DNA from: Chrysoporthe austroafricana
Lineage: Eukaryota > Ascomycota > Sordariomycetes > Diaporthales > Cryphonectriaceae
Length of the DNA stretch: 64,000 bases
NCBI GenBank assembly: GCA_001051155.2
Contig: JYIP02000004.1
Coordinates: 125,576-189,575 of the forward strand
Reading direction: 5' to 3'
Positions 45,526 to 57,527 of this stretch are shown here, in pieces. Numbering within the stretch: the first letter of the stretch is position 1; each line of letters starts with the position of its first letter. The position numbers and the translations under genes were made by a program. The notes beneath the pieces are model-generated. The model was not told the origin of the DNA and did not search any database. It was given only the letters and a program-made list of their open reading frames with translations.

Positions 45526-46605
45526 TCATGGGCTTGACTCCCCAATCTTGACCACGATTTTGCCCTTCGTCCTTCCTGTCTCGAGCTTCCGGTACGCTTT
45601 CGGGGCACTCTCGAAGGGGAATACCTCATCAAGCACACTTCTAATATCCCCCCGCTGCATCCAATGCCCAATCGTCATAAGATCGGCATGGCTCTGAGCC
45701 GTCAACGCCATCCTAAACCGCCGCTTCCCACCTCCTAAGAACCTTGGCATCAGCACTCTCTTGGTCACAGCCTTGATCTGGTCCTTGCTCACTCCACCAC
45801 CAACTTGAACAAAGTAACCGTCGTCCACCAGGAACCTATTCGCAGCAACGTAGAGATCTTGCTGCTCCGAGGGCGTGAAGCCAACATTATCCACCACCAG
45901 ACTAAAGACCTGGCCCTTAGATTTCAACACCTCGCTAACGTCTTGCGTCTGATAATCGACCACCTCGTCGGCGCCCAGACTTTGACAAAGATCCGCATTG
46001 ACACCGGAATAGCTGACCGTGACGTGGCATCCGAGGGCCTTAGCAAACTGAATCCCAAAGGTGCCCGTCCCACCACTTCCACCGTTGATGAAGACTTTGG
46101 GCTCCTTCTGTTCCTGTGAGATATATGGCCGTATCGTTTGCAACGCCGTAAGGCCGCACGTTCCCACTGCCGCGAGCTCTGCCATCTTCGTCTCCATACC
46201 ACTCGGGACGTGGGCGAGACCGTCACCATCCCTGACGATGATGTACTGAGCCAGGGTGCCATACTTGTTCGGATCGATGCGCCCAAAGACCAATTGACCC
46301 GGGCGGTAGTCGGTCATGGCCTCGCCGGCCAGGACAATGCGCCCGGAGAAGTCCATCCCTGGATGTGCGGGTGGTGACACGAGAGGCCGGGCGAGGACGC
46401 CTAGTTCCGCCAGCTTGTAGTCTGCTGGGTTGATTGACATGTACAGGACCTGAACGAGAACTGCGTATGGGGAGAGCAATGACTTCGGAGGTGGCAGTGC
46501 TGTCTCGTCGAGGTGTAGAGCTTTCTCGAGGCCACCGGTGGTGCTATCGTACGTCCACGCTCGCATCGTCTTCGGCCAACCGCCTTCCGCTATCGCGGTG
46601 GTCAT
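45526..46605 (-). CDS. MDR-family quinone/enoyl reductase-like oxidoreductase
   Basis: Medium-chain dehydrogenase/reductase, 359 residues from the ATG at 46605; an in-frame extension to 46698 looks unlike the family. An N-terminal GroES-like domain (MRAWTYDSTTGGLEKAL; SINPADYKLAELG; PGMDFSGRIVLAG) precedes a Rossmann domain with NGGSGGTGTFGIQFAKALG at about 175-190, the NADPH-binding Gly-rich loop. No structural or catalytic zinc ligands are seen, which puts it in the zinc-free quinone-reductase/enoyl-reductase branch. It ends KTKGKIVVKIG-like (RTKGKIVVKIG), typical for the family. Cytosolic. It is convergent with the FAD oxidoreductase gene (75-bp gap between stops). It could serve a biosynthetic enoyl reduction, but general detoxification is equally possible. 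Confidence 0.88.
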   Translation of the reverse strand: MTTAIAEGGWPKTMRAWTYDSTTGGLEKALHLDETALPPPKSLLSPYAVLVQVLYMSINPADYKLAELGVLARPLVSPPAHPGMDFSGRIVLAGEAMTDYRPGQLVFGRIDPNKYGTLAQYIIVRDGDGLAHVPSGMETKMAELAAVGTCGLTALQTIRPYISQEQKEPKVFINGGSGGTGTFGIQFAKALGCHVTVSYSGVNADLCQSLGADEVVDYQTQDVSEVLKSKGQVFSLVVDNVGFTPSEQQDLYVAANRFLVDDGYFVQVGGGVSKDQIKAVTKRVLMPRFLGGGKRRFRMALTAQSHADLMTIGHWMQRGDIRSVLDEVFPFESAPKAYRKLETGRTKGKIVVKIGESSP

Positions 46606-47855
46606 ATTGGGCGGCGGAAGGCGATGAACCCAAATGGTGCAATGTCGGGGGATAATGCACAACGCTGTTGTTGACTGGAAAAGGTACGGAGGCAACACGG
46701 AGAGGAAATCGTAAATTTACACAAGCGGTTGCTTTACAAACGCTACAGAGCGTGCCAAGAGATTTAAAGCACCCATCCCGAGGTTTGAGGGCGGGCCAGC
46801 GGCCGGGTCGTGACGTGATCAAGGTTTCCCTTACTACTTGGCTGCTTGGGTGGCCTCCGCCCAGCACCGTCCCGTCACAGGACCTACTTGTAGGAGCAAA
46901 TCGTAGAGCCAATGAGCTAAAATGACCACGAGTTCTCCCAGCGAGCAGAAAATTCTTTCGTCCTGTCCGCTGTTCGTGGGGCTAACACCGGACTTGTTCC
47001 CGCATCCGGAGGCGAGCGCAACCACGTCGCACTCTATTTACTCGGAGAACTCAGACATAAGTCAAGATCACCATTCATTCACCTTAAATTCGTAACGCTT
47101 CCTCCCTTCCCCTCTTTACCAGAATATTAGGCGCAAGTGCCCTTTAGGGCATACGCAGCGCTGTTGAGACATCTCACAAACGACCAATGCCGTGCCTGCG
47201 TAGTCGTCCCAATTTTTGTTCGATCCCTAAACGCGGAGGTGTTCTGGTCCATTGCCGTCGGCGTTGTCATCCGTCTTCGGTCTCGGGTCGACGGCTCATC
47301 CAATCTGATCCCCGGGGCCGATACCACTTCCACAGAACCAGGCGCCATGCGTTGTTCAAGAATAGCTGCATGGTTTCTATCAAGGTATGATGACTGTGGC
47401 AGTCAAATGAGGAGCAGCCCTGCAGGACCTGGTGAATGGCGTATCTATACTCTTTTCGCAAAGATTCCAATCGCAGCCGTATATGTGAGCAGCTCTGGTG
47501 TGATGAAACAATTCATGCTCCGAGATCATATATTGGTCGACCTCTCCTCGCCTGGTGTTTATCGACATTCAGCATGGTGGAGATGTGGGAACACTGAGCG
47601 TCAAGAGGCAGCTACTTGGAAGGCCACTCACTTCGACCCGTCTGTTGCCGAGCATCTCACGCACACTGACACTTGCATCTTGGGAGAAAGGTCGCGCCCG
47701 TCTGAGATGATGAATATGGTATCATTATGTTTTTAAATCATATGATCAGGTTTGTATACGCCGACATGCCCATGAACATTCCAAGTTACATAGCCTGTGC
47801 ACGTGCGAACGCCTTCACGCGCGAGCCTGCAGACCATGGCGCACGATCCGTACGC
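46606..47855. other. Intergenic, upstream of MDR reductase
   Basis: This 1,250-bp stretch includes a 199-codon plus-strand frame (47137-47736) without family character, Kozak support or neighbouring splice logic. I see no real gene. Confidence 0.45.
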
Positions 47856-49451
47856 CTAATACACAGCTGCTCTTGTCAGGGGGCGCCTCCGTCGCATGCC
47901 AGTCGTAGGTACCGGTTTCTCCAACCTCCACGCCCACAATAGCAGATCTTCCAGCGGCAGGAAGTTCATCAGGATTCGGTTGCAAGTAAAGGCCATCACC
48001 ACCACCAGACTGGCCACCATGGCGTCCATGAGATAGTGGTTTGCAGTCGCGATGATGGTCAGCAGCACCCACAGGGGATACCACACGCCGAACGCGAAGA
48101 AGGCAATGCGCGACGTCGTGGAGCGCTCGCTGGTGTTGCCGCTGCTGGGCGGCTCGAGGCTCGCGTCAGAGGCAGCCAGGTTCTCCTCGTCCGCGGCGGG
48201 CACCGGAAGCCATGTGTCGCTAGGATTCCGAGTCTTGCCAAATCGCCGGTACATCTGTTTCGCCCCGCTGAGGGCTGCGCTCTCGTAGATGAAAACACAC
48301 CCGATACAGAAGGCGTAGCCAAAGTGCATGCTAGGCATGGCCGCCAAGCGATTCACGAAGTTCCCGCTCATCCAAACAGAAGTGGCATCCTCCCCGTTGA
48401 CGGTGTCGATGAAGCCGTACTCTGCGGGGAGAAGACGCGGCGGCATGCATGGGTAGAAGATGAAGACGACGAAGGCGAACAGGTTGCACAGGGTCATGGT
48501 TCGGCGGGCGGTCGCAAATCGGGAAAAGGTCGGCGACATGTAGTAGTAGAATGCGATGAAGCTACACCAATGTTCAAGATCAGCATGTGTGACATCTTAC
48601 GAGTACCAAACAAAGTTGGGGCCGTCGGAGGGGCCGCGCGGCTCCGGACGGGCCTCAGACGCCCGTCCCCCCCCCCCAACAAAAGCCTTCCGACGACGCA
48701 ATTCGCGAGAAACGGCACGGCCGAGGGCGAACACGATGGTAACTTACCCCACAGTCCCGGGAATATGGATGAGGGCGTAGGAGCGGTTCAGGACGGTGAG
48801 AAAGGTGCCGCGCCAGTCGCCAGCTCTTGCGCCCGTGAGGAACCACTGCTGAACGTTCCACTCTATCCACCCCCCTGTGCCCTTCAGGTCGCCCCGCCCG
48901 AACACATATGTCTCCAACTCAAGTATGGCAAGCGCGTGGTCCTGCGCGACGTCCCACATCTGCTTGCTCCCGCCATAGTACACTGCGGCCATGTAAGCCG
49001 TGAGCCGGTAGAAGAAGAACTGCAGGGCCCAGTAGAACATCTCAACCAGGAAGGGGAACTTTTGCAGGATGCGCGAGTGGATGTGGCGGGCGAAGCGCGA
49101 CGAGTTGGGGGTCCGGACCGTCCATATGCCCAGGACGCGGCGGGTCTTGGACGGGTACTCGGAGTTGAAGCCCCGGCGGGTCTGCGGGTCGCTGTCGAGG
49201 GAGGACCGCGGGGAGAGGGAGGTCGGGGAGCCTGCTATGGGGGTGTAGCTCGGGCTCTTGCTGCCGAGTATCGAGTAGTCCTTCGCCCGGGTGAGGTACA
49301 TGGAGGTGAAGAGGATCGAGACGATGAGCTGGAAAGGCGGCAAGCGTCAGCATTAGACCGCGAGGACGTGCTCCAGGGGAGCAACAGCGAACAGCAAGGC
49401 ACACAGAAGAAGCGTGTATTCACATACCACAGGTTCGACCCAGTCTGGCAT
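47856..49451 (-). CDS. PAP2-superfamily membrane protein (fungal inositol-phosphoceramide-synthase-like type)
   Basis: Polytopic membrane protein, about 436 residues. Exons: 49451-49428, 49328-48748 and 48561-47856, with GT-AG introns (GTATGT, GTAAGT). I chose the start 49451 because MPDWVEPVLIVSILF reads as a short first exon leading straight into the first helix; ATG 49502 is an alternative. A Ser/Pro-rich loop follows the first helix. The phosphatase-like active site has PSMHFGYAF (C2 motif, His) and ATANHYLMDA (C3-like His...Asp). FPFLVEMFYWALQFFFYRL and YALIHIPGTVGFIAFYYY are conserved membrane segments. The family acts on lipid phosphates in Golgi or plasma membranes; the substrate is not known. 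A 2.9-kb GC-rich spacer lies upstream. Confidence 0.83.
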
Positions 49452-52400
49452 ACGAAAGACGTGCGGGTGCCAGTCGTTGCCGGGGGCGCCATTGTCGGCC
49501 ATGGTCTCGACGAGAGACTTCGTGCGAGATGCGGTCTCGAAGGGGGCACCGAGCATGGGCAACCGGATCGCAGAGCCCGCAGACGAGGCCGGTCTAGCAG
49601 GGTCTGTGAAGAAGAAAGGCCGCAGGAGGGGGTGTGTGTAGAGTCCTGTTACGATCGTCGCATGGAACCACCGAGCACCGAGAACAGCAGCGCACAACGC
49701 CAACCAAGCCGGGTCGCGTGCCCGGTCCCAAGTACCTCGGAACCGTCAGGCGCGCAGGCAGGATACCGTCGAAGCAGTGTCGCTCCGCGAAGGGGAAGGG
49801 CGAGATCGGGGTCCAGTCGAACGCCCTGTCACGCGACACGAGGCCTCTTGGTGCAAGAAGGCTTCCGCCGGGGGATTCTCGTCTCGTAGGGGGCGGGGGC
49901 GGGGAGGCACGTGTGTGGATGTACTGGGCCTTTCGTCGGCGAGGGAGACGGGACCGAAGAATCGAAGGTTGAAGGCTGGTGGAAGGGCCAAAGTCGGGAG
50001 TGGAGGAGGAGAGAACTGGCCAGCGGAGGGGGGTGGAAGGAGAAGGGTAGGGAGGAGGAGAGGCAAGACTCGGCCCAGCTGACGACACACGCGGCGAGCC
50101 AACAGACTAAACAATTAAGCCGACCGGTCGGTAGGAGAGAAGGGGGGACGACGGATGAGACAGAGACGGACAGGGCACGCGAGCTGAGAGAGAGGGAGAG
50201 ACTAGGTGGGGGGGGGCTGTTATTAGCAACGAGCGAACCGGGTCACGGCCTGCCGAGGCCTGCCAGCGTGTGCCAGTGTTGCCAGGGCTGCCAGCGTCAC
50301 ATCGTCGCCCCTGGGGGCGCCTAGCAGCTAGCACTACCCAGTATACACCCCCTGTGGCCCAGCCCGCTAGCCGGGGTGCTACCGCTGCACTTCGGCTCTG
50401 TTCAGTGGGGACAGATCTGACACTGCACTTCACACCCCCTTTGGGCAGACCGTGCCTGGCCATGCCGCAATAATTACTGTGCTGTGCCAACGCGGATTGG
50501 TTTTTGGTAGCCCACGAAGGATGGTGATCGACCTCTTAGGACTCCCCATCCCCCTCTGGCCATATACTGGGCAGGACACCGAGGCCTCGGAACAGAGAAG
50601 GACTTCTCACTTACCCACACACACCGACACTTGTAGATGGGGATACTTAGTAGGGAGATGGCCAGGCTGACCTCAGCGGCGGCATGAGTACAGACTACTT
50701 AGGCCTCCACAACGCGGCAGCAAGGATCAGTCAGGCCTCTCTCTCTCACTGTCTCTCATCCCCTCGGAACCCGCCCCAGCAGGCTCGGCGTCCTTGGCAG
50801 CCCAGCCCCAGACACATCCTCATCCTCCTCTGTCGCGGCGGGCAATGATATACGTTGCGTACCCAGTATCGCGTCTGCAGAAGCCCAGCCTCGCTTCAGG
50901 CACCAGGATAGCGGGGCTGACAGGATGGATCGAGAGCTGGCCGGCTGGCTGGCCAGGGGATGAGAGCGGCATGCGGCCCGCTGCGGGATGCCTCGCTACG
51001 TACCCTACCCAGTAATTGCCCAGTCATTGCCTAAGGTAAGATTTGACGGTCAGGATTTAGGCCCGGGCACAGATGATGTTGGAAATAGGGGCCTGCATCT
51101 TGGACTGACCCCCTGCCTCCCTACCCAACCCACTACGTTTACTATGTATGGTACTGACGGCGGCTGACTGCGCTCTTGGCGCCCGCCTCTTGGACATCCA
51201 GGCTTGGTTTGACTCGGTCGACACGCACGATGTGAGCAGGAGTTGGCCGGCCGTGCTGGATGCATCCGCTCGAAGCGCTCTGGGTGGTGGGATGAATCTA
51301 ATCTCGCCCGTCCGAGCACAATCAACACGCTGCACCCTGACGGAATCTCCGAGCCGCGCCCGCCGTCGCCTCCAATCGGCGCGATGATGCTATAAAAGTC
51401 GTCATTTGATTGTGGGATGTTACAAGTTTCCCCCACGAGTTCGACATCGGGGCCAGGGCCACGAATACCTTACAGATCCAGACCCCTTTCCCGCCAGCTG
51501 TTCTGCTCCTCTCAATGATTACCTACTCTGGAAAGGAGGATCATGCCTCTATCGCGCCCGGTTTACCCCGTACACCCGCTTACGGTGTACTGGGTAAGTA
51601 AGCAGATAGCGGGCACTGCCACTGCCTGTGGCGCCGGCTCTGTCTTTTTCCAGGTAACGAGCACGCGACCAGCCAGCAGCTTGACGGCCTGATGAGGGAC
51701 TGGATCGCCGGACCACAGCAGTAACCAGGATGGTGTGGAACCTGATGCCATGCACGCCCACGTTCGCCCCTCCACGCAGCTTGGCACGAGCGAGGGGCGC
51801 CCGCCCCGGGATCCACTGCGGCAGCACGTTAAGCGAAAAGCGCTTCTCTCGACCGCGGAACGGCCTGCCTCAGGGACGACGTCGGCTAGTCCAGCCTACA
51901 TCTTAAAGTCATCACCAGTGTTGCGACGGTGGCCGAGGCCTCTTATACCGGAAGCGCAGGCTCTGCGCCGTCCCGCGGCTCGGGAGCTCGTAACTACTTG
52001 CAATCGTACACTGCATGCACCTGGGGCGGTGATGCGTATTGCGTAACCACATCAGAAGGATGTCGAATCATCTTCCGCCAGCCGCCGGATCCTCACCATG
52101 CCAGCCTATACCAATGCTCATTTGCCGAATCGGATCCTCGGCCTCGGAGCTTGGAAGAACTCGGCACCATGTGTCTCGTGTATCTCTGTTGTGACTTCTC
52201 GCAGGTAGTCCAGGCACTGGCGGCTGTCACGGAGGGCTTGTTGCTACCGATTGCAAAAATTATAATCTGTCCTCGTCTTCTTTATCATAGGCACAGGCAC
52301 AGGTCAGCCAGGGATGGGCGGATAAAATGAGAATTGGTTTGGAGCAGGCCCGAGCTGCCGTGACGGTGCGTTATAGCTGTTCAGATGTGTTCACAGGGAG

Positions 52401-52672
52401 CAACAATACAGAAGATCTCCCGTCGCGAGCCAATACCATATATTAAGTCATCTATACAACCACCGTGGTCTATGAGCAAGTCATATTCGCATGACTTCCT
52501 TCGCAGCCACAGCTTGTGGAATCCTCCCCAGTAACCATCCATCGAGACATCGAGACTCGATAATTATGCCGAAGAAGCAGATGATGTCCCCCATCTCGCC
52601 GCCGTGGCTAGGGTTCCGAGTTTCCTCGAAAATCCCGGTATTAGTCTTCCTCAAGTCCCGAAAATCCTGGTA
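49452..52672. other. Long GC-rich intergenic region
   Basis: This 3.2-kb stretch lies upstream of the PAP2 gene and downstream of the next minus-strand gene. Open frames are in several phases and lack family character. It contains pyrimidine tracts, a G-run near 50206-50215, and TGCCAG repeats at 50261, 50271, 50280 and 50289. It may include a long 5' UTR. No gene is supported. Confidence 0.45.
50261..50294. repeat. Four phased TGCCAG hexamers
   Basis: TGCCAG occurs four times at spacings of 10, 9 and 9 bases, close to one helical turn. It could be a binding-site cluster or a decayed minisatellite. Confidence 0.5.
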
Positions 52673-54217
52673 TTAGTCCTCCTCAAGATCCTCCAGAATT
52701 CCCGGCATCCGCTTCTCTTTGTCCCGCGCTATCCTCCCTATCCTCGCCGCAGTCCTGCACTCTTGAAACACCTTTCCGAGGACTTCCATCTCGTAATCTT
52801 CGACAGAAAGATGTTCCTGTGTCTGTGGATCCTCAACAAAGAGTCCCAGGCAGAACACCGAGCCCGTGTAATCCTTGTCGAAAAGCGAGCCGTCCCAGAC
52901 GCCCAAATCGCCATAACTATCATTGTACCAGAATGATGATTGATCATCCTGCCATCCAGAGCTAGGCTCTTGATACGGTGCAAGGAGCTCCGCGGTGAGT
53001 TCTTGGTCCCAGTCGGATTGCCATCCGCGGCTCATCCTGACGACGGTTGTGGATGTGTTTGGGTCCTCCTGGGGCTTACACATGTTGTACTTGACACGCT
53101 TAGCTCCATAAGGTTGGCCGCCAAGGTATGTGACCCTTCCCGGACGTGTGAGAGGAGGTTGGACTGGGCCGCCGTCCTCGTCTGCCTAAAACGAGTCGGC
53201 TTCTGCCTCCACATCCTCTTTCTGGTCGTCAGCGGTCGGCACCCTGATAGTCGTATTAATATCGTCGACGTTCTCCTCGTACTCTTGAGGCGTAACGATC
53301 TCATGCGTCGTTTCCAGGATGGAATCTCTCTTCTGGGGTCCCACCTTGCCAGTAAAGGACAAGGGCCTAACCTCAGCTGAGGCGTGACTGAAGCGAGAAG
53401 GTGAGTCCCTGACCTCTGTCACCTCCTCTATCATGGATGGAAGTTTCTTTGCCTCATCATCACTATCTCCTCTCTTCTCTGGCGGTATGGTGATGGTTGT
53501 CGCACCTGAAACAGATCGAGAATGAGTTCTCGATGGGGATGTGCTGCGGCTCCGAAGGATGTGCAGCGACTCTGCTGAGCTCTGGAGCGGGGCGCTGTCT
53601 TCGCTAGGGCATGATAGCGATTTGTCCCTATCCTCGTACGGGACACGTGGTTTGGAGAGAGATTCTGTCGACTGGCTAACCAGAGGTTGGACAGGACTCG
53701 AGGACGAAGTGCTGCTGATAGCCAGCGGCAATGAGTGAGGGCCAAGCGGTCCGTTGGGTGCATGCTCTTCGATGAGACCGTCCATGTCCTCGACAACGTA
53801 GTTTAGACCCTTCCATCTACCGATGACAGCGCCATCGAGGGCGTTCTTTGATTTAGAGTTGAATCGAAGTCTAGGTGTATCGTGTGCTGCCTCGTCATAA
53901 TCGACTGTGAAAGCATTGTTTTGCTCGCGGGTCAGACGAATAACAGCGTCCGCGTAGGTGTCCCCATGGCGCTGGCCGAGGTCGATGTCGCGGTATTGGA
54001 CATGATGAATGCTGTGGTCAGGTCAATGCCAAACATCATTAATAGATAACCAGAATCTGAGAACTTACGGTGGACGTACGTCAGACCCAACTTGTTGAGA
54101 AGCAGGGTGCCTCTCCGTACACTTCCGACGTTGTGTCAAACGCTTGGCGAAAATTCCCTTGAGGGTGCTGCGTGGGGCCATGATCTTAGATCGGGACCAT
54201 TGCTTGAATTCTGTCAT
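52673..54217 (-). CDS. Unrecognised fungal protein, three exons
   Basis: I assemble 54217-54069, 54011-53243 and 53185-52673, about 476 residues; starting at the better-placed ATG 54181 gives 464. Intron 1 starts GTAAGT. Intron 2 (GTGCCG...TTTTAG, 58 nt) contains GCTGAC, a typical branch site, and removes an in-frame TAG, so the apparent stop at 53186 is intronic. The product begins basic (KGIFAKRLTQRRK), has a conserved-looking block GRWKGLNYVVEDMDGLIEEH, a long Ser/Thr/Pro-rich disordered middle and an acidic, Trp-rich C-terminal third (RMSRGWQSDWDQELTAELL). No membrane segments. I cannot place it in a family; the build suggests a regulatory or scaffold protein, but that is a guess. Confidence 0.6.
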
Positions 54218-55118
54218 CTTTTCTTCCTTTCTGCAGGTCGCTTGGATGTGCTGATTCTCTTGGACGTCATGAGAAGGGAGAATGTGCAGCACGTCGTGCA
54301 AGCGGTGCAGAAACTTGGACGGATAGAACGTAGAAGAATGCATCTTGGATGTAGAACAAGACAGAGGGCTGCAGAGAATGTTAAAGCAAGAGCAGCAGCT
54401 CCAACTTATGTGCAATGTTGTGGGTGTGAAAGCAGACAATGTGACATAGTGTGTTGTGTTCTGGTGTTCGTTAGCCATCAGTTTGGGAGGGGTAGGAAGC
54501 CATTATATATTATTTGACACACACAAGCTTCGTGAATGATGGGACAATATGGGTTGCTAGCCCCACCACCAGGCAACAACCCGAAAGTTGCTAGATATTG
54601 CTGTCACTCGGGTTGCAAACACGCAGTGATCCAGTGAACCTGGCCCAGCAACAGATGCAGCCCGAAGACCTACCTGTCACGCCTCCCCCCCCCTTTTTTT
54701 AAGCATTTTGAGCTGGAGTGAATTGCTTTCACACTCTTCTTGCACCACCCAAATTGACGCAACTACATTTCACCAGCACAAGGCACAGTGCGGTGGAGTA
54801 GTTCAGTATGTGAACGCAAATAACACCATTCGGGTGAGTGAACACTGCACAAACAATTGGGGTGTGGACTGTGCGCAGCTTGTGAAGATACTCTATGTAC
54901 GATGAATAGCATTACACTGAAATGCTTCTGCGGACCAGGATATCAAAACACCTGGTCCACATCCTGGGGCACTGAACATAAGCATCATCTTTAACTTGGC
55001 AGCTTTTGGACCTCTCAGATTCCAATAGACTTCCTACGCATCACTTCCATTCAGGTACAAGTGAATTAGTAGATTCAGGGCTTGGGCCGTCTGAGACTCG
55101 TTCTGACGGTATGTAAAC
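54218..55118. other. Intergenic
   Basis: About 0.9 kb between two minus-strand genes: the upstream region of the unrecognised gene and the 3' flank of the rhamnosidase. It includes a C/T run at 54688-54700. No gene is seen. Confidence 0.45.
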
Positions 55119-57527
55119 CTACACCGCGGTGGTGAAATTATACGAGCTTGCCCCCTCAACACCGACAATCACATACTCACTATCGAAGCTTACGCCCACC
55201 ACGCCTGACGAGACGCCACCAATCCGAGTCCATATTGTGCTGCCATCTTGGGACACAGTGTCATCACCGCTCGCAACAGGCACGTACACCCGCCCCGTGA
55301 TGCCAGTAGGTGTGACGACTGTCAACGTCAGCCCAGTCCCCGTACTGGGATCAGCGACCTCCCACCAGATGCTGATGCCACCATTCGGTGTAGGCACGAC
55401 ACCCCTCGCGAACTCCAGCCCACCGCCCACGACCACCGGCTTCACGTCAAACGTGGAAAATCCTGGGCCTGTGGGGGTCACGCCAAGAACGTAGTTCTGC
55501 ATCAACGGCACGATACACGTCGACCACCCATGCGCAAGGGACGTATATCCTTCCTCGTAGTAACTACCGTTGGAGCCAATACCTTCCCAGAAAGTACTAA
55601 AGGGGTCGTTGTCGGCCATGTGACCATAAAGCCTCCGTAACTCCTCAAATGCACTCGAGGCAACGCCAACTGGATCTGTCACCGTCAAGTTTCCCGCCGT
55701 CTGGAATCGCGCAGCGAGTTCGAAGTAGCTAACGAAGGCGTACACACGCTGATCGAACTCATCCGACGGGCTTAGGACAGAGTTATCGTAAAACGCATTG
55801 CCGTAAAACCGGGATAGGGCTGATGTCATGAAGTTGAGGATGGATTCCTCGACCGTGGTCTGGGAGGACACGAGAGAGAGGGCGTAGGAGTTTTTGGTCG
55901 CGCCGGAGAGAATAGACAGGCCATTGCCGTCTTGGGCGTGTGTCGGGCATTTTGCTGTGTCGTTCGTCTCGCAAGGTCCGCCGTCGTAGAGCGCGCCCAC
56001 GCTGCTATCCCAGTTTTCGCTGATGAGGGCGGCTAAAGATTACGAGTTAACTCTTGCCATTCCACGGAGCAAGCCAGAAAAGCATAACTTACGGCCGATA
56101 CTTGCAGCCCTCGCCCTCCACCGCGCGGCGTCGTCCGCCTCACCCTTGACATCTGCTAGCTGCGCCGCCCTGTTCAGCGCCAGGATGTACAGCGCGTTGT
56201 AGTAAGTAATCACCCCAGTGCGTGGGAGAAAAGCATAATCACCATAGCCGGACGACGTGCCTAGGCCCTTCTGAAGCAGACCGGCCTCATTTGTCGAGTT
56301 AGGATAATATGTGTCCAGCGTCTTGACCATGTTCGCATAATAAGTATCCAGATAGCCCGTGTCTCCCGTGTACAGCACCAGATCGCTGCTACAGACCACC
56401 CACCACAGCGGGTAGTCATAGAGAGCCAATGTGTAGTTGTTAATACTGGCCGGTGGGATCCAGCCGTCACTCCGCTGGTGCACTGCCAGATCGGACAGAA
56501 CGTTCCTCGCTGCATCAGGGTTGTCATGCGACAGGTACAGCGTCAGTGCCGACACGGCGAGATCACCCGCATAAGGATCACGATCCCGCTTCGCCCCGTC
56601 GAGCAATACCACCTTCCCCAACATCGTGGTATCATCACTCGCATTGCGGGGATCCGTATCGTTTGCGCGGAATATATCCGTGCATAGGTCATTCGTGTAC
56701 ACAGCATCATACCACCACTGCGTCAAGCTCAAATCAGAGCACTCAAACCACCCCGTGAAGGTGTCGGGCGTGCCTTGATATGCGGAGTACGCTAGGCTGA
56801 TAGAGTCGATGGATACAGAGCCAAATCCCGTAGTGTACGGCGCGTCGGAGGCCAGCGCCTGTAGGGTGATGCGCAGATAGCGAAAGCCGTGAAAACCGTC
56901 GGAGCAGACTTTGTCTCCGTATGCGCACCCGAGCTGGTTCGTCCAGGTGTACGGCTGGCTCTGCACAGCGACCTGGTCTGTCCCATTGGTGACCTTTTGG
57001 CCGGCCGGAAGGTTATCAGACCGTGTAAAGTCACTTCTATTCGTCAGGTACTCTAGAGACTCGGAGAAGGCCAGCGTGATCCCGGGCACGGCACTTGTGT
57101 TACTATATGAGCCCTGCCCCAGGGGTTGGTTGGCCTCCGCCCCTGCAAAGTTGATGGAGAGGATGCCTGCGTAGTTCTGCCCGAAGTCGAGTACGATGCT
57201 GGGCGAGTCCTCACCCTCAGAGTTGCGAGTGAGCGTTGTGACTCCGTTGCCGACGATTCCGTCTGGATTGGTGATGTTCCCCTGGGAATATGACGCCAAC
57301 CAATTTACGGGCGAGATCGTCTCGCTGGACGGACCCCGGACATATTGGTGCCAGCTAGTGTCATCGGTCTGGCGAGGCGGCGTGATCCTTTGTCGTGGTG
57401 CTGTGGTGCCCGTTGTCAGCGCAGGTATGAGCCAGGCGATGAGAAGGGTGGCCCAAGCAGCTAAGCCCGGTAGGCACTTGAATGTGGCCATCCTCAAGAC
57501 GAGCGGGTCCACAGGTGGAGCGTTCAT
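55119..57527 (-). CDS. Secreted GH78 alpha-L-rhamnosidase
   Basis: Predicted extracellular glycosidase that releases terminal alpha-L-rhamnose from plant glycosides or pectin side chains. Two exons, 57527-56093 and 56032-55119, with a 60-nt intron GTAAGT...TTTAG; 782 residues. ATG 57491 is an alternative start that places the hydrophobic signal (LAAWATLLIAWLIPAL) closer to the N-terminus. N-terminal beta-sandwich domains include IVLDFGQNYAGILSINF. The (alpha/alpha)6 catalytic domain starts with the family hallmark LLDGAKRDRDPYAGDL at about residue 310, whose acidic residues carry the general-acid and metal-contact roles in characterised GH78 enzymes. SDGWIPPASINNY and EEGYTSLAHGWSTCIVPLM (His-Gly-Trp) follow, then a C-terminal beta domain. 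Many N-glycosylation sites fit secretion. Not linked to the metabolite genes. Confidence 0.92.

Noticed and set aside
47137..47736. 199-codon plus-strand frame in an intergenic region
   Set aside because: No family features, irregular composition and no splice or start support.
48036..49889. 617-codon open frame on the plus strand, the longest after the real genes
   Set aside because: It lies antisense to the PAP2 exons. Its product is Gly/Arg/Glu-rich composition noise, whereas the minus strand shows PSMH and membrane segments with proper splice sites.
49911..52330. Several 60-140 codon frames on both strands
   Set aside because: GC-rich DNA gives long chance frames; none shows domains, consistent codon usage or splice logic.
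52673..53186. TAG at 53186 as the true end of a separate 199-residue gene
   Set aside because: The TAG is the 3' splice site of a 58-nt intron with a GCTGAC branch site, and both sides join in frame into one protein.
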